A stretch of 64,000 nucleotides of DNA from Halalkalibacter nanhaiisediminis (GCF_007830185.1 NZ_VLKZ01000003.1:310001-374000); one strand, 5' to 3'. Counted from the first letter of the stretch, positions 18,158 through 26,587 are shown. Notes: generated from the letters alone by a model not told the origin. Numbers and translations: made by a program.

Positions 18158-19093
18158 CTGGATATTTCGGTTATTTTTATGTCTGTTAGTATGATGGCGA
18201 TTATTATTTTGTTTGGAATGTTAATTGGTAGACGACTTGAGATTAATTTTGAAGCAAAGCGATTGTTAATGATGATTATTATTAATATTGCTGTTCCTGC
18301 GATTATTTTTAACGGAATTTTCAATACGAAAATTAGTGATGAGTTACTTGGAAATATGCTGGCGATTTTTATCATTTCGATTGTTCTTAATATGATTGGC
18401 ATTGGGCTAGGGTGGCTTGTGGCTCGTCTTTTTGGATTTCGTTCTTTGAAGGCAAGAAAAATCGCGATTTTAGCAGGGATCGGAAATACTGGGTTTATTG
18501 GGATTCCGCTTTGTGCGCAAATTTTTGGCCCTACTGGGGGATTGCTGGCGGCGATTTTCGATGCGGGTTTGGATGTTGTTGTCTTCACACTCGTCATTAT
18601 GTTGTTGCAGCAGGGGGAAGCTTTATCTCTGCGTCAGTTTAAAGCGGTTTTTAATATCCCTGTCATGGCGATTATGGCTGGAATTATCATTGCGGTTATA
18701 GGCTATGAACCACCAATGATTGCTAAAGAATTGACAGCTACGTTAGCGAACTTAGCTGCACCTCTGGCAATGATTTATGTTGGACTTCTTATACCGAATT
18801 TTTATAAACAAAAAAAGAAAACATCACTTCGATTCGTCAGTATCCCCTTGGTCATGAAATTGCTAGTATTTCCTTTCATGATGATAGCTCTCTTGCAAGT
18901 GCTTCCTCTTACATCAGAGGTTAAACAGGTTGCCTTTATTCAAGTATCAATGCCTACCTTTATGCTTGCTACTGTCTTATTTGCTCGCTATGCTGATGAT
19001 GAGGATACAGCTGTCATGACGACGGTATATTCCACCCTTCTTTCATTATTGACCATTCCTTTTATTGCATATGTAGTAAGTGTTTTGATATGA
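18158..19093 (+). CDS. AEC family (auxin-efflux-carrier-like) transporter
   Basis: A membrane protein of about 310 residues and ten hydrophobic segments in the AEC/malate-malonate carrier family. The mid-protein GNTGFIGIPL motif is the family hallmark. It probably exports or imports an organic acid. The first ATG in frame (18179) has no ribosome site. A strong AGGAGG lies seven bases before an in-frame CTG at 18158, which would give MDISVIFMSVS, the usual AEC N-terminus. I therefore favour the rare CTG start; otherwise the protein begins at 18179. Confidence 0.8.
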   Translation: MDISVIFMSVSMMAIIILFGMLIGRRLEINFEAKRLLMMIIINIAVPAIIFNGIFNTKISDELLGNMLAIFIISIVLNMIGIGLGWLVARLFGFRSLKARKIAILAGIGNTGFIGIPLCAQIFGPTGGLLAAIFDAGLDVVVFTLVIMLLQQGEALSLRQFKAVFNIPVMAIMAGIIIAVIGYEPPMIAKELTATLANLAAPLAMIYVGLLIPNFYKQKKKTSLRFVSIPLVMKLLVFPFMMIALLQVLPLTSEVKQVAFIQVSMPTFMLATVLFARYADDEDTAVMTTVYSTLLSLLTIPFIAYVVSVLI

Positions 19094-19123
19094 AAAAGAG
19101 CATAGGAAGATTACAGATGATGC

Positions 19124-19168
19124 CACAGATTAATGACTTTTAGTGAAGTCATTGATCTGTGTTTTTTT
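19124..19168 (+). terminator. Rho-independent terminator after the AEC gene
   Basis: A long stem (from CACAGAT at 19124 to ATCTGTG ending at 19161) with one mismatch and a 6-base loop is followed by seven T residues. Confidence 0.85.
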
Positions 19169-19179
19169 TACTATTTAAT

Positions 19180-19266
19180 AGTATAGAAAAATATACTATA
19201 TAAAAAATGAGTTACTATCTAACTGAAAAGTGCGTACTTATCTAAATGGTTATTACATAATATAAT
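19180..19266 (+). promoter_or_regulatory. HxlR-type activator element and promoter (zinc-ribbon/pgi unit)
   Basis: An AGTATAG...ACTAT block at 19180-19199, a second ACTAT ending at 19218, then 11 bases and GTGCGTACTT (19230-19239). A perfect TATAAT lies at 19261-19266, 21 bases after the element, with no good -35 hexamer. This arrangement fits an activator-dependent promoter and is repeated with the same spacing at hxlA, zwf and 36832. Confidence 0.75.
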
Positions 19267-19367
19267 GAGTGTGTACTTGAGGATTAGTTAATAAGCTTAA
19301 TAGACTATTTTTCTTGTGAAAGTTGGTTAGTTCTTAGTTGGAAAGAAAAGAAAAAGGAGTGATCGTA

Positions 19368-19535
19368 ATGTTCAGATTTAAAGATCAAGCTACTCCTCAG
19401 CGAATTTGTGAGAGATGTCTAACTACCTTCACAAAGGTTGAAAAGTGTCCTACATGCGGTTATGCCCATTTTCATGAAGTCGTACTATCCGATCCATATA
19501 AGGGAAAAAAGATCACAGAATCAAAAGTAGGGTAA
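19368..19535 (+). CDS. Small CxxC zinc-ribbon protein
   Basis: A 55-residue protein with two CxxC knuckles (ICERCLTT and KCPTCGYA) spaced for a single tetrahedral zinc or rubredoxin-like iron site, and a His-rich turn (AHFHEV). AAGGAG lies eight bases before ATG 19368, so the longer upstream extension is not needed. It is the first gene behind an HxlR-type promoter and precedes the pgi pseudogene, which links it to the formaldehyde response. I do not know its function. Confidence 0.7.
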   Translation: MFRFKDQATPQRICERCLTTFTKVEKCPTCGYAHFHEVVLSDPYKGKKITESKVG

Positions 19536-19605
19536 GACAAGTGAAAATGTTTATAAATATAATCTAATTTTAAAAAATGACTTTATTTGAAGGGTGAATG
19601 AGTTT

Positions 19606-20356
19606 ATGTCCATTTCATTTGATTACAGCAATGCATGATCTTTTATGAATAAAAGTGAAATGAATCATCTTAGTGAATTGACCAAAGTAGCTCATGAGAT
19701 GATATATGAAAAGAAAGGGCAAGGGTCTGATTATCTTGGTTGGGTTGATTTGCCGCTTAACTATGATAAAGAAGAATTTGCACGAGTGAAAGATGCAGCT
19801 AGTAGAATTAGAAGTCATTCGGATGCTCTTATTGTGATCGGGATTGGTGGTTCATACTTAGGAGCAAGATCAGCAATTGAAGCATTATCACATAGCTTTC
19901 ATAACCAAATCGAAGGTTATACTGAAGTATATTATGCGGGTCAGAATATTAGTTCGACTTACTTAACTCATCTATTTGAATGATTAGAGGGAAAAGATAT
20001 CTCTGTTAATGTGATCTCAAAATCAGGGACAACAACAGAGCCTGCAGTAGCTTTTCGTATTTTTCATGATTATATGGAGAGAAAATATGGAAAAGAAGAA
20101 GCAAGAAAACGTATTTTTGCGACTACAGATCAGGAGAAAGGTGTGCTAAAAGAGCTAGCTGACAGAGAATGAGTTTACATATGGTGAAATGGTTTACTTC
20201 TTTGAGAAGGCATGTGCTATTAGTGGATACTTACTTGGAGTAAATCCATTTGATCAGCCAGGGGTAGAAGCTTATAAGAAAAATATGTTCGCTTTGCTTG
20301 GTAAACCAGGATTTAAAGCGGAAAAGGCTGCATTAACACAGCGCCTAATAAAATAA
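19606..20356 (+). pseudogene. pgi: Glucose-6-phosphate isomerase pseudogene (internal deletion)
   Basis: The N-terminal part matches Pgi ([51 protein letters not shown]) but has in-frame TGA codons after ten residues and again near 19981. At about 20170 the sequence jumps to the C-terminal Pgi region ([40 protein letters not shown]), so roughly 200 central residues with catalytic side chains are lost. The gene sits downstream of an HxlR-type promoter and so was probably a RuMP-dedicated copy. A housekeeping pgi must exist elsewhere. Confidence 0.92.
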
Positions 20357-20369
20357 ATTGGAACTAAAC

Positions 20370-20401
20370 ATGTCCTAACTGTGATCAGTTGGGGCATTTT
20401 G
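20370..20401 (+). terminator. Rho-independent terminator after pgi remnant
   Basis: A 12-base-pair stem with G-U pairs (20370-20381 with 20386-20397) and a 4-base loop is followed by TTTTG. Confidence 0.7.
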
Positions 20402-20542
20402 TCGTGAAAAAGGTGGTTCGTTTCTAGTTGGATAGAAAAAAATCTTTTTCATCCTAGATTAAGAGCATAGGTTCATGAAAGTTTTCTTTGTCAAAAGGGG
20501 AATATTATAAAGAGGAAATTAGCGATAACGGGAGATGAAGAG

Positions 20543-21208
20543 ATGAATGAAAAGAAATTAGTTGGAGAAAAAGCAGCTGAGTTTGTGAAAGATGGCATGA
20601 TTGTAGGACTTGGAACTGGATCGACAGTTTACTATACGATTTTAAAGCTTGGAGAGCGAGTGAAAAAAGGACTTTCGATTAAAGGAGTTCCGACTTCTAT
20701 TCAAACGGAAAAATTGGCAAGAGAATGCGGAATTCCTTTGACGAACTTCCGGGAAATAGAGCAAATTGATTTGGACATCGATGGGGCAGATGAAGTTAGT
20801 TCTGAACTGGATTTAATAAAAGGCGGGGGAGGAGCACTTTTAAGAGAGAAAATCATTGCGAAAGCAGCGAAACAATGTATCATCGTGGCTGATTCAAGCA
20901 AAATGGTTAAGCAATTAGGAGAATTTCGTCTTCCAGTGGAGGTAACTCCGTTTGGATGTGAAATGACAGAAAAACATATTCGTACTCTAGGTTTTCTGAC
21001 AGAGCTGCGCTTATCTACAGACGAGCCATTTGTAACAGATAACGGAAACTATATTTTTGACTGTAGCTATACTAAAGGCTATGATCCTAAAAAAATCGAA
21101 CAAGAGCTGAACATGATACCAGGTGTTGTCGAGAACGGATTGTTTGTAGGTATGGCTGATCTGGTTATTACGGTTGATCATGATAAAAAAATTATGTTGA
21201 AAGAGTGA
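20543..21208 (+). CDS. rpiA: Ribose-5-phosphate isomerase A
   Basis: A 221-residue RpiA interconverting ribose 5-phosphate and ribulose 5-phosphate. Family motifs are GLGTGSTVYYTI (phosphate loop), DIDGADEV (catalytic Asp), KGGGGALLREKI (catalytic Lys/Glu) and the C-terminal GLFVGMADLVI. It supplies the ribulose 5-phosphate acceptor for hexulose-phosphate synthase and thus fits the RuMP module. It follows the pgi terminator and shows no HxlR element of its own. It ends at a bidirectional terminator facing the convergent reductase gene. Confidence 0.94.
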   Translation: MNEKKLVGEKAAEFVKDGMIVGLGTGSTVYYTILKLGERVKKGLSIKGVPTSIQTEKLARECGIPLTNFREIEQIDLDIDGADEVSSELDLIKGGGGALLREKIIAKAAKQCIIVADSSKMVKQLGEFRLPVEVTPFGCEMTEKHIRTLGFLTELRLSTDEPFVTDNGNYIFDCSYTKGYDPKKIEQELNMIPGVVENGLFVGMADLVITVDHDKKIMLKE

Positions 21209-21210
21209 AA

Positions 21211-21240
21211 AAAGCAGATCCAGGAAATGGATCTGCTTTT
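21211..21240. terminator. Bidirectional terminator between rpiA and yoxD-like gene
   Basis: A perfect 12-base-pair stem (21211-21222 with 21228-21239) has a 5-base loop, flanked by A and T runs for both directions. Confidence 0.9.
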
Positions 21241-21253
21241 ACAGAAATATAGT

Positions 21254-21970
21254 TTATGGATTAGTTGACCACATTCCAGCTGTTTTAATAAACACACGGC
21301 GATTAAGTTTCAATTGTGCGACCATTAGTTCAGCAAGATCTTCTGGCTGCATTACTTTTTCAGGGTTACCGTCAGTAAGATTTGTTTCAATAGCCAAGTC
21401 AGTTGCAACCGTACTTGGTGTAAGAGCACTTACACGAATGTTATGCTTTCTTACTTCTAGCATAAGAGATTCTGTTAAGCCGAGCACGGCAAATTTAGAT
21501 GCACTGTAAGCACTTGTAACAGGAGCGCCTTTTTGACCAGCTGTCGAAGAGATGTTAATGATATCACCAGTTTTTCTCTCGATCATTTCTGGTAAAACAG
21601 CTCTTGTCGTATTATAAACACCCATTACGTTTACATGAACAATGTTTTGCCATTCTTCAGGAGTAAGGTCTAAGAATCCACCGAATTTCGCGATTCCAGC
21701 ATTGTTGATTAAAATATCAATCGCACCTAGCTCTGATTTAATTTGCTCAACTGCATGCGTTACTGATTCTAAATCTGATACGTCTGCTGAAGCAATCGCA
21801 ACTTTCACATCAAATTCTTTTAATTCAGCTGCTACTTTTTCAAGGTTTGCTAGCGTTTTTCCAACTAAACCTACATTGATTCCTTCTTTTGCAAAAGCAA
21901 TTGCAGTAGCGCGGCCAATTCCTCTACCTGCTCCTGTGATCAAAGCTGTTTTTCCGTTTAATGAACCCAT
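21254..21970 (-). CDS. Short-chain dehydrogenase, YoxD family (3-ketoacyl-ACP-reductase-like)
   Basis: A 238-residue classical SDR with [22 protein letters not shown], the catalytic Ser in ISSTAG and the YSASK pair. It is very like Bacillus YoxD, including the C-terminal [13 protein letters not shown]. YoxD is annotated as an oxidoreductase of unknown substrate. A terminator separates it from hxlB, so it has its own transcription. Confidence 0.85.
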   Translation of the reverse strand: MGSLNGKTALITGAGRGIGRATAIAFAKEGINVGLVGKTLANLEKVAAELKEFDVKVAIASADVSDLESVTHAVEQIKSELGAIDILINNAGIAKFGGFLDLTPEEWQNIVHVNVMGVYNTTRAVLPEMIERKTGDIINISSTAGQKGAPVTSAYSASKFAVLGLTESLMLEVRKHNIRVSALTPSTVATDLAIETNLTDGNPEKVMQPEDLAELMVAQLKLNRRVFIKTAGMWSTNP

Positions 21971-22040
21971 CGTAACACTCCTTCAAAAAGAAATAATAAG
22001 AACAGTTCTATTATAAGTAAATTACATGAAAAACACCAAA

Positions 22041-22084
22041 CAGAAAGACCGAAAGTTCCTATAAAGTCATTTTCGGTCTCTCTG
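22041..22084 (-). terminator. Terminator after hxlAB
   Basis: A 14-base stem with one mismatch (22041-22054 with 22071-22084) lies just past the hxlB stop. On the minus strand it is followed by a T-rich run. Confidence 0.75.
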
Positions 22085-22096
22085 TTCTTTATTCAT

Positions 22097-22654
22097 TTAC
22101 TCTAAGTTGGCATGCTTGCCGTACATCTTATTTGTGTCTAATCCTTTTTTCTCCATAAAGCGTAAGATCACAGCATCGTAGAACAATAACATTGTTTGTT
22201 CAAAAAGTGATCCCATTGGTTGAATGGTTTTGTAATCACTTTCCGATTGATCCTTTGGAGCTCCAGGTAATTTCACAGTGATATTAGCTAATTTTCCAAT
22301 CGTTGATTCAGGGAAAATCGTCACAGCAGCAACTGTTCCACCTATGCTTTTTGCTTTTTCAGCAATGGAAATTAAGGTTTTTGTTTCACCTGAACCTGAT
22401 CCGATAATTAACAAATCGTCTTTTTCAAAATTAGCGGTTACCGTTTCACCGATTACATAGGCATCAATTCCCATGTGCATCATTCTCATCACAAAGGACT
22501 TACCCATAAATCCAGATCTACCTGCACCAGCTACGAAGATTTTCTTTGATTCAAGAATCTTGTTAACGAGCTGTTCTGCTTCTTCATCAGAAATTAAATC
22601 AACTGTACGATTTAATTCTTCAACGACTTCAGCTAAATATTGAGTAGTCTGCAT
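22097..22654 (-). CDS. hxlB: 6-phospho-3-hexuloisomerase
   Basis: A 185-residue SIS-domain isomerase converting D-arabino-3-hexulose 6-phosphate to fructose 6-phosphate. The SIS phosphosugar loop FVAGAGRSGFMGKSF, the second SIS motif IGSGSGETKTLI and the family C-terminus (KGLDTNKMYGKHANLE) are clear. It starts eight bases after the hxlA stop and completes the two-step fixation of formaldehyde on ribulose 5-phosphate. Confidence 0.95.
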   Translation of the reverse strand: MQTTQYLAEVVEELNRTVDLISDEEAEQLVNKILESKKIFVAGAGRSGFMGKSFVMRMMHMGIDAYVIGETVTANFEKDDLLIIGSGSGETKTLISIAEKAKSIGGTVAAVTIFPESTIGKLANITVKLPGAPKDQSESDYKTIQPMGSLFEQTMLLFYDAVILRFMEKKGLDTNKMYGKHANLE

Positions 22655-22662
22655 AATACAAA

Positions 22663-23295
22663 TTAACCTTGTTTGATTAATGTTTGCATTTGTGCTGCAG
22701 CAGCTTTTTTGTCTTCTTTAGAAGTGATACCGCCACCTACGATTACAAGGTCAGGTTGAGCTTTGATTACTTCTGGAAGAGTTTCTAATTTAATACCACC
22801 AGCGATAGCTGTTTTTGCATTTTTAACAACGCTTTTGATTGTTTCAAGGTCAGCAAAAGAGTTTTGTCCTTGAGCTTGAAGATCATAACCAGTGTGTACG
22901 CAGATGTAATCTACGCCAAACTCGTCAAGTTCTTTAGCGCGTGCAGCGATGTCTTTAACAGCGATCATATCAACAAGGATTTGCTTACCTTGTTTCTTCG
23001 CTTCTTCAACAGCACCTTTGATTGATGCATCTTCAGCAGCACCTAGAATTGTGATGATGTCAGCTCCAGCAGCAGAAGCTTGGCTTACTTCATAACCAGC
23101 AGCATCCATAATCTTAAGGTCAGCAAGTACTGTTAAGTTAGGGTATGCGTCTTTAACAGCTTTAACAGCTTTAAGACCTTCGTTAATAACAACTGGAGTA
23201 CCGATTTCTACAACATCGATGTGCTCTTCTACTTCTTTAATCAATTCGATTGCTCCTGGGATGTCAACTAAATCTAATGCTAATTGTAATTTCAT
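22663..23295 (-). CDS. hxlA: 3-hexulose-6-phosphate synthase
   Basis: A 210-residue OMP-decarboxylase-superfamily aldolase that condenses formaldehyde with ribulose 5-phosphate. Characteristic segments are LQLALDLVDIPGAIEL, the metal/catalytic DLKIMDAAGYEV and VAGGGIT-like IAGGIKLETL with VVGGGIT. AGGAGTGGAG precedes ATG 23295. Its promoter is in the hxlA-hxlR divergent region, with a perfect TATAAT on the minus strand at 23405-23410 and the HxlR element directly upstream. Confidence 0.95.
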   Translation of the reverse strand: MKLQLALDLVDIPGAIELIKEVEEHIDVVEIGTPVVINEGLKAVKAVKDAYPNLTVLADLKIMDAAGYEVSQASAAGADIITILGAAEDASIKGAVEEAKKQGKQILVDMIAVKDIAARAKELDEFGVDYICVHTGYDLQAQGQNSFADLETIKSVVKNAKTAIAGGIKLETLPEVIKAQPDLVIVGGGITSKEDKKAAAAQMQTLIKQG

Positions 23296-23404
23296 GTGTT
23301 CTCCACTCCTAATTAAAATAATGTGTTTGATACACAGTAGTAATATGTCCGATATTGTCCTAACTATTTCGGATAATATGTTTCCAATTACCTGTGTAGT
23401 TATG

Positions 23405-23472
23405 ATTATAATGATTATCGTATACTTTTGTAAGTACGCACTTTATTTTTACATAGTGTAAAAAAGTATACT
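23405..23472 (-). promoter_or_regulatory. HxlR-type activator element and hxlA promoter
   Basis: Read on the minus strand: AGTATAC (from 23472), CACTAT, 11 bases, then GTGCGTACTT ending at 23432, then 21 bases and a perfect TATAAT at 23410-23405. No good -35 hexamer is present, in line with the known activation of hxlAB by HxlR in Bacillus subtilis. The element also lies just upstream of divergent hxlR. Confidence 0.85.
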
Positions 23473-23503
23473 GTGTGTTACAATAATTGAGGAGGTGAAT
23501 AAT

Positions 23504-23869
23504 ATGTCACGTATTCAGGATAAAATGTTTAACTGCGAAAAGGAATTAACACTATCAGTTATTGGTGGCAAGTGGAAGATGCTCATTCTTTGGCATTTAG
23601 GGAGAGAAGGAACAAAACGTTTCGGTGAATTGAAGGCTCTTATGCCTGGGATTACTCAAAGAATGCTTGTCAACCAATTACGGGAATTAGAGGATGATTT
23701 GATTGTTCATCGCGAAGTCTATCCCGTTGTACCACCAAAAGTTGAATATTCTCTTACTGAACAGGGAAGAAGTCTAATGCCTATTCTTGACTCCATGTAT
23801 AATTGGGGAAAGAATTATATGGAAACGGTATTAAATAACAATGAAGAAAGAAATGAATCCATTAAGTAG
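23504..23869 (+). CDS. hxlR: HxlR family transcriptional regulator
   Basis: A 121-residue winged-helix regulator with family motifs [32 protein letters not shown] and [13 protein letters not shown] Cys lies at residue 9 (MFNCEKEL), the usual N-terminal cysteine position in HxlR proteins, possibly sensing formaldehyde. ATG 23504 is preferred because AGGAGG lies eight bases upstream. It is divergent from hxlA and is the candidate activator of all four composite elements in this window. Confidence 0.93.
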   Translation: MSRIQDKMFNCEKELTLSVIGGKWKMLILWHLGREGTKRFGELKALMPGITQRMLVNQLRELEDDLIVHREVYPVVPPKVEYSLTEQGRSLMPILDSMYNWGKNYMETVLNNNEERNESIK

Positions 23870-23953
23870 AAATAACTGCTTTATCGTATTTTTCCCTGAG
23901 TTAAACAAATAGATGCTAATTAAAAATAGTATATAATATAATCAACTAATAAG

Positions 23954-24000
23954 AGACCTAATTCTTTAGTATTTATAAAAGCACAAATTGGGTCTTTTTT
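23954..24000 (+). terminator. Terminator after hxlR
   Basis: AGACCTAATT (23954-23963) pairs with AATTGGGTCT (23986-23995), followed by T residues; the loop is AT-rich. Confidence 0.65.
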
Positions 24001-24141
24001 CTTTTGTAATATATTTTTTGGCTAGATAGAATAGGTCTTGTTAATGTAAGAGGTTTAACCGATACTATGGATGAGATAGCCTCGGTTTTAGTTATTTAAA
24101 GCCTAAAGATCATGCTAAGATTTGTAGAAGGAGCAGAAGAA

Positions 24142-25065
24142 ATGGTGGGGAAATATAACATTCATAATGAAGTTCAATTTGCAAAAATTGCCCAAGATAT
24201 ATTAGAAATGGCTAATCAATTAATTGGGAATTATTCCTATTTCATCAGCTATATGGACAAATGTGATTTCAGGGTGTTGAAGGTGCTGACAAATGGAGAG
24301 ATATTGTTAAAAGAAGGTCTCATTCTCCCAATAGAAGAATCATACTGTCATTACATCTATGAAGAGAAAAAGCCGTTAGTTTTATCAGACAGTATGAAAA
24401 ATGATCGAACGAAATATTTAAAAATAACAACAGACGCTAACATCGGTTCTTATGCTGGCGTTCCGATCATTTTAAAGAATGGAACAATATTTGGGTCACT
24501 GTGTACATTAGATGCCCATCCGATTACACATAATACAAACACAGTCGAGATACTGGAACGGTTAGCTTCGTTTTTATCTTATGCCATTGAACTTGAACTT
24601 TCGACGATGAAAGATCCGATGACCGGTATTTATAACCGTCTGTTTTGGAAGCGATTACTTCTTCAACTTAAAAACGAAGAAGGTATTCACACGTTTATGT
24701 TGTTAGATGTTGATTCCTTTAAAGTGATTAATGATACATTGGGTCATGAAAAAGGAGACGAAGTCATTGTCAAAATAGGTAACTTATTGCAGAATTCAAT
24801 ACCTGAAAATGCATTTGCTTTTCGTTTTGGGGGAGATGAATTTGGAGTATTATTTCCTGACCTTTCATTAGAGCAAGCTAGGCCTTATGCAATTGATATT
24901 AAAAATAAAGGTGAACAGATTCAAATATCTGAAAAAGAAATTAGTTTCTCAATCGGAATTGTCGATACGAGCTGTATCGGACTTGAGGATATTATGAATC
25001 AAGCAGACAAATTACTTTATCAGTCAAAAAAGAATGGAAAGAACTGTATTAGTCAAATTTCATAA
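24142..25065 (+). CDS. GAF-GGDEF diguanylate cyclase
   Basis: A 307-residue soluble protein. The N-terminal 155 residues form a GAF-type sensor (SYCHYIYEEKKPLVLSD, SYAGVPIILKNGTIFGSLC). The C-terminal half is a GGDEF domain with intact FRFGGDEFGV at residues 230-234. The residues five places before the motif (IPEN) are not RxxD, so the inhibitory c-di-GMP site is missing. GAAGGAG lies eight bases before ATG 24142, so an upstream ATG is not used. It is transcribed alone and may link an unknown ligand to c-di-GMP and biofilm or motility control. Confidence 0.88.
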   Translation: MVGKYNIHNEVQFAKIAQDILEMANQLIGNYSYFISYMDKCDFRVLKVLTNGEILLKEGLILPIEESYCHYIYEEKKPLVLSDSMKNDRTKYLKITTDANIGSYAGVPIILKNGTIFGSLCTLDAHPITHNTNTVEILERLASFLSYAIELELSTMKDPMTGIYNRLFWKRLLLQLKNEEGIHTFMLLDVDSFKVINDTLGHEKGDEVIVKIGNLLQNSIPENAFAFRFGGDEFGVLFPDLSLEQARPYAIDIKNKGEQIQISEKEISFSIGIVDTSCIGLEDIMNQADKLLYQSKKNGKNCISQIS

Positions 25066-25123
25066 TACATTTATCAATTCAAGCTAAATGCATGACTCTA
25101 AATCCCAAGAGAGGATTTATATA

Positions 25124-25249
25124 ATGTCGGTTTGCCGTTACAAAAGCGAATATTCACTATTTGCTGTGAGCCGAGATGATGCTGCGAATGCAATATGGGC
25201 AGTCGATCAGTATACTAAAGCATACAAAACTCGAATTGAATGGGAATAG
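25124..25249 (+). CDS. Possible 41-residue micro-protein
   Basis: A short frame with a GAGAGG ribosome site nine bases before ATG. The product (starting MSVCRYKSEYSLFAV and ending TRIEWE) is soluble and aromatic-rich and resembles nothing I know. A terminator follows at 25278, which supports a real transcription unit. It could also be a fragment of a lost gene. Confidence 0.35.
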   Translation: MSVCRYKSEYSLFAVSRDDAANAIWAVDQYTKAYKTRIEWE

Positions 25250-25277
25250 TAGCTGGTATGTAGGATACAATAAAGGT

Positions 25278-25310
25278 AAAAACTGTCTTTTTAATAGGGG
25301 CAGTTTTTAT
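25278..25310 (+). terminator. Rho-independent terminator
   Basis: AAAAACTGTC (25278-25287) pairs with GGCAGTTTTT (25299-25308). Confidence 0.7.
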
Positions 25311-25431
25311 TTGTTTTTCATTTAAGGCAGAATATTTTTCCTTCGTATTGAACTGCTATATAGTAATACAGAATAAAACAGTTATAGAGAGAGATTTCAT
25401 ACAGAGTCTCTGTAGAAAGAAGGAATACAAT

Positions 25432-26430
25432 TTGAAACTAAGTATATTAGACCAATCGCCAATTTCTGTTGGTAAAACAGCAGGAGAAGCACTAGAAGCG
25501 TCAATGAAGCTTGCTCAAACTGGAGAAAAATTAGGATATGAACGTTACTGGATTGCTGAACATCATGATTTTCCAGCGCTTGCCTGTCCTGCTCCTGAAG
25601 TGATGTTAGGCTATATAGGAGCGAATACAACAAAGATTCGCATAGGCTCTGGTGCCGTTTTACTTCCACACTATAAACCATATAAAGTGGCTGAGACATA
25701 TAATCTACTTGCAACATTATTTCCAAACCGCATTGATCTGGGCATTGGTAGAGCACCAGGAGGATCCGCTGAAGCAACGATAGCTCTTTCCAATAATTAC
25801 TTAGAACAAGTACGAAACATGCCAGAATCAACGAAGGAACTCTTGCAATTTTTACGCAATGACTTTCCATCTGATCATATGTTTTCTAAAATTTCCGCTT
25901 CTCCGTTACCCGTCACTTTACCTCAACCATGGATTTTAGGAACAGGTGAGAAAAGTGCTATTCTTGCAGCAGAGAATGGCACGGCTTATGCATTTGGTCA
26001 TTTTATGAGTGATAAAGATGGAGAAAATATTGTGAAAAGCTATGTTGAACATTTTCAACCTACAGGCATCCTGCAAGGTCCGAAAACAATTGTTGCTGTT
26101 TCGGCTATTTGTGCAGAAACGACGGAAAGAGCAGAGGAGCTTGCCTTAAGTGGCCATTTGTGGAAGATCCAATCTGGAAAAGGGGAAGAGACTAACGGCA
26201 TACCGTCTATTGAAGAAGCGAAACAGTATTCTTATAACCACGATGAAAAAGAAATGATTAAGAAAATGAGCAGTAAAATGATTATCGGGAGTCCTAAAGA
26301 GGTAAAACACCAGCTTCTTGATATACAAGCGCACTATCATGCTGATGAAATCATGATTGTGACGATCACACACAGTTATGAAGATCGTGCGTGCTCGTAT
26401 GAACTAATTGCAGAAGCTTTTTCTTTATAA
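25432..26430 (+). CDS. LLM-class flavin-dependent monooxygenase, MsnO8-like (copy 1)
   Basis: A 332-residue luciferase-like TIM-barrel monooxygenase. It begins LKLSILDQSPISVGKTA and has the family signature RYWIAEHHDFPALAC, GSGAVLLPHYKPYKVAE and RIDLGIGRAPGG. Such enzymes use reduced FMN and oxygen. TTG 25432 is chosen because AAGGAATACAA precedes it and the protein then aligns with the usual N-terminus; the upstream 28-residue extension looks spurious. A paralogue of the same subfamily is at 35703. The substrate is unknown. Confidence 0.85.
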   Translation: MKLSILDQSPISVGKTAGEALEASMKLAQTGEKLGYERYWIAEHHDFPALACPAPEVMLGYIGANTTKIRIGSGAVLLPHYKPYKVAETYNLLATLFPNRIDLGIGRAPGGSAEATIALSNNYLEQVRNMPESTKELLQFLRNDFPSDHMFSKISASPLPVTLPQPWILGTGEKSAILAAENGTAYAFGHFMSDKDGENIVKSYVEHFQPTGILQGPKTIVAVSAICAETTERAEELALSGHLWKIQSGKGEETNGIPSIEEAKQYSYNHDEKEMIKKMSSKMIIGSPKEVKHQLLDIQAHYHADEIMIVTITHSYEDRACSYELIAEAFSL

Positions 26431-26454
26431 AAAATAAATAAATGGGTAAAAGAT

Positions 26455-26488
26455 CGCTTTATTTGAGGTAAAATAAAGCGGTTTTTTT
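26455..26488 (+). terminator. Rho-independent terminator
   Basis: CGCTTTATTT (26455-26464) pairs perfectly with AAATAAAGCG (26471-26480), followed by seven or more T residues. Confidence 0.9.
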
Positions 26489-26500
26489 TAGATTCTCTTT

Positions 26501-26587
26501 AGTATACTTTTCTACACTATATTATTTAAATATCACTATATAATTTAAAAGTGCGTACTTTTATTAATTGAAGGTAGGTCTTATACT
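26501..26587 (+). promoter_or_regulatory. HxlR-type element and zwf promoter
   Basis: AGTATAC at 26501, CACTAT ending at 26520, a second CACTAT ending at 26539, 11 bases, GTGCGTACTT at 26551-26560, then 21 bases and TATACT at 26582-26587. The spacing equals that of the 19180 element: both carry a 19-base insertion relative to the hxlA element. Confidence 0.8.

Noticed and set aside
19606-20248. Possible recoding of TGA, since pgi contains in-frame TGA codons
   Set aside because: The TGA sites are not Trp or Cys positions in homologues, the gene also has a large deletion, and TGA is used as a normal stop in other genes.
23404-23420. Fur-like sequence (about 13 of 15 matches) over the hxlA -10 region
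   Set aside because: The match is produced largely by the TATAAT hexamer and AT-rich flanks; there is no iron-related gene here.
25397-25870. 157-residue minus-strand frame opposite the first MsnO8-like gene
   Set aside because: Low-complexity leucine-rich product, no family motif and no ribosome site.
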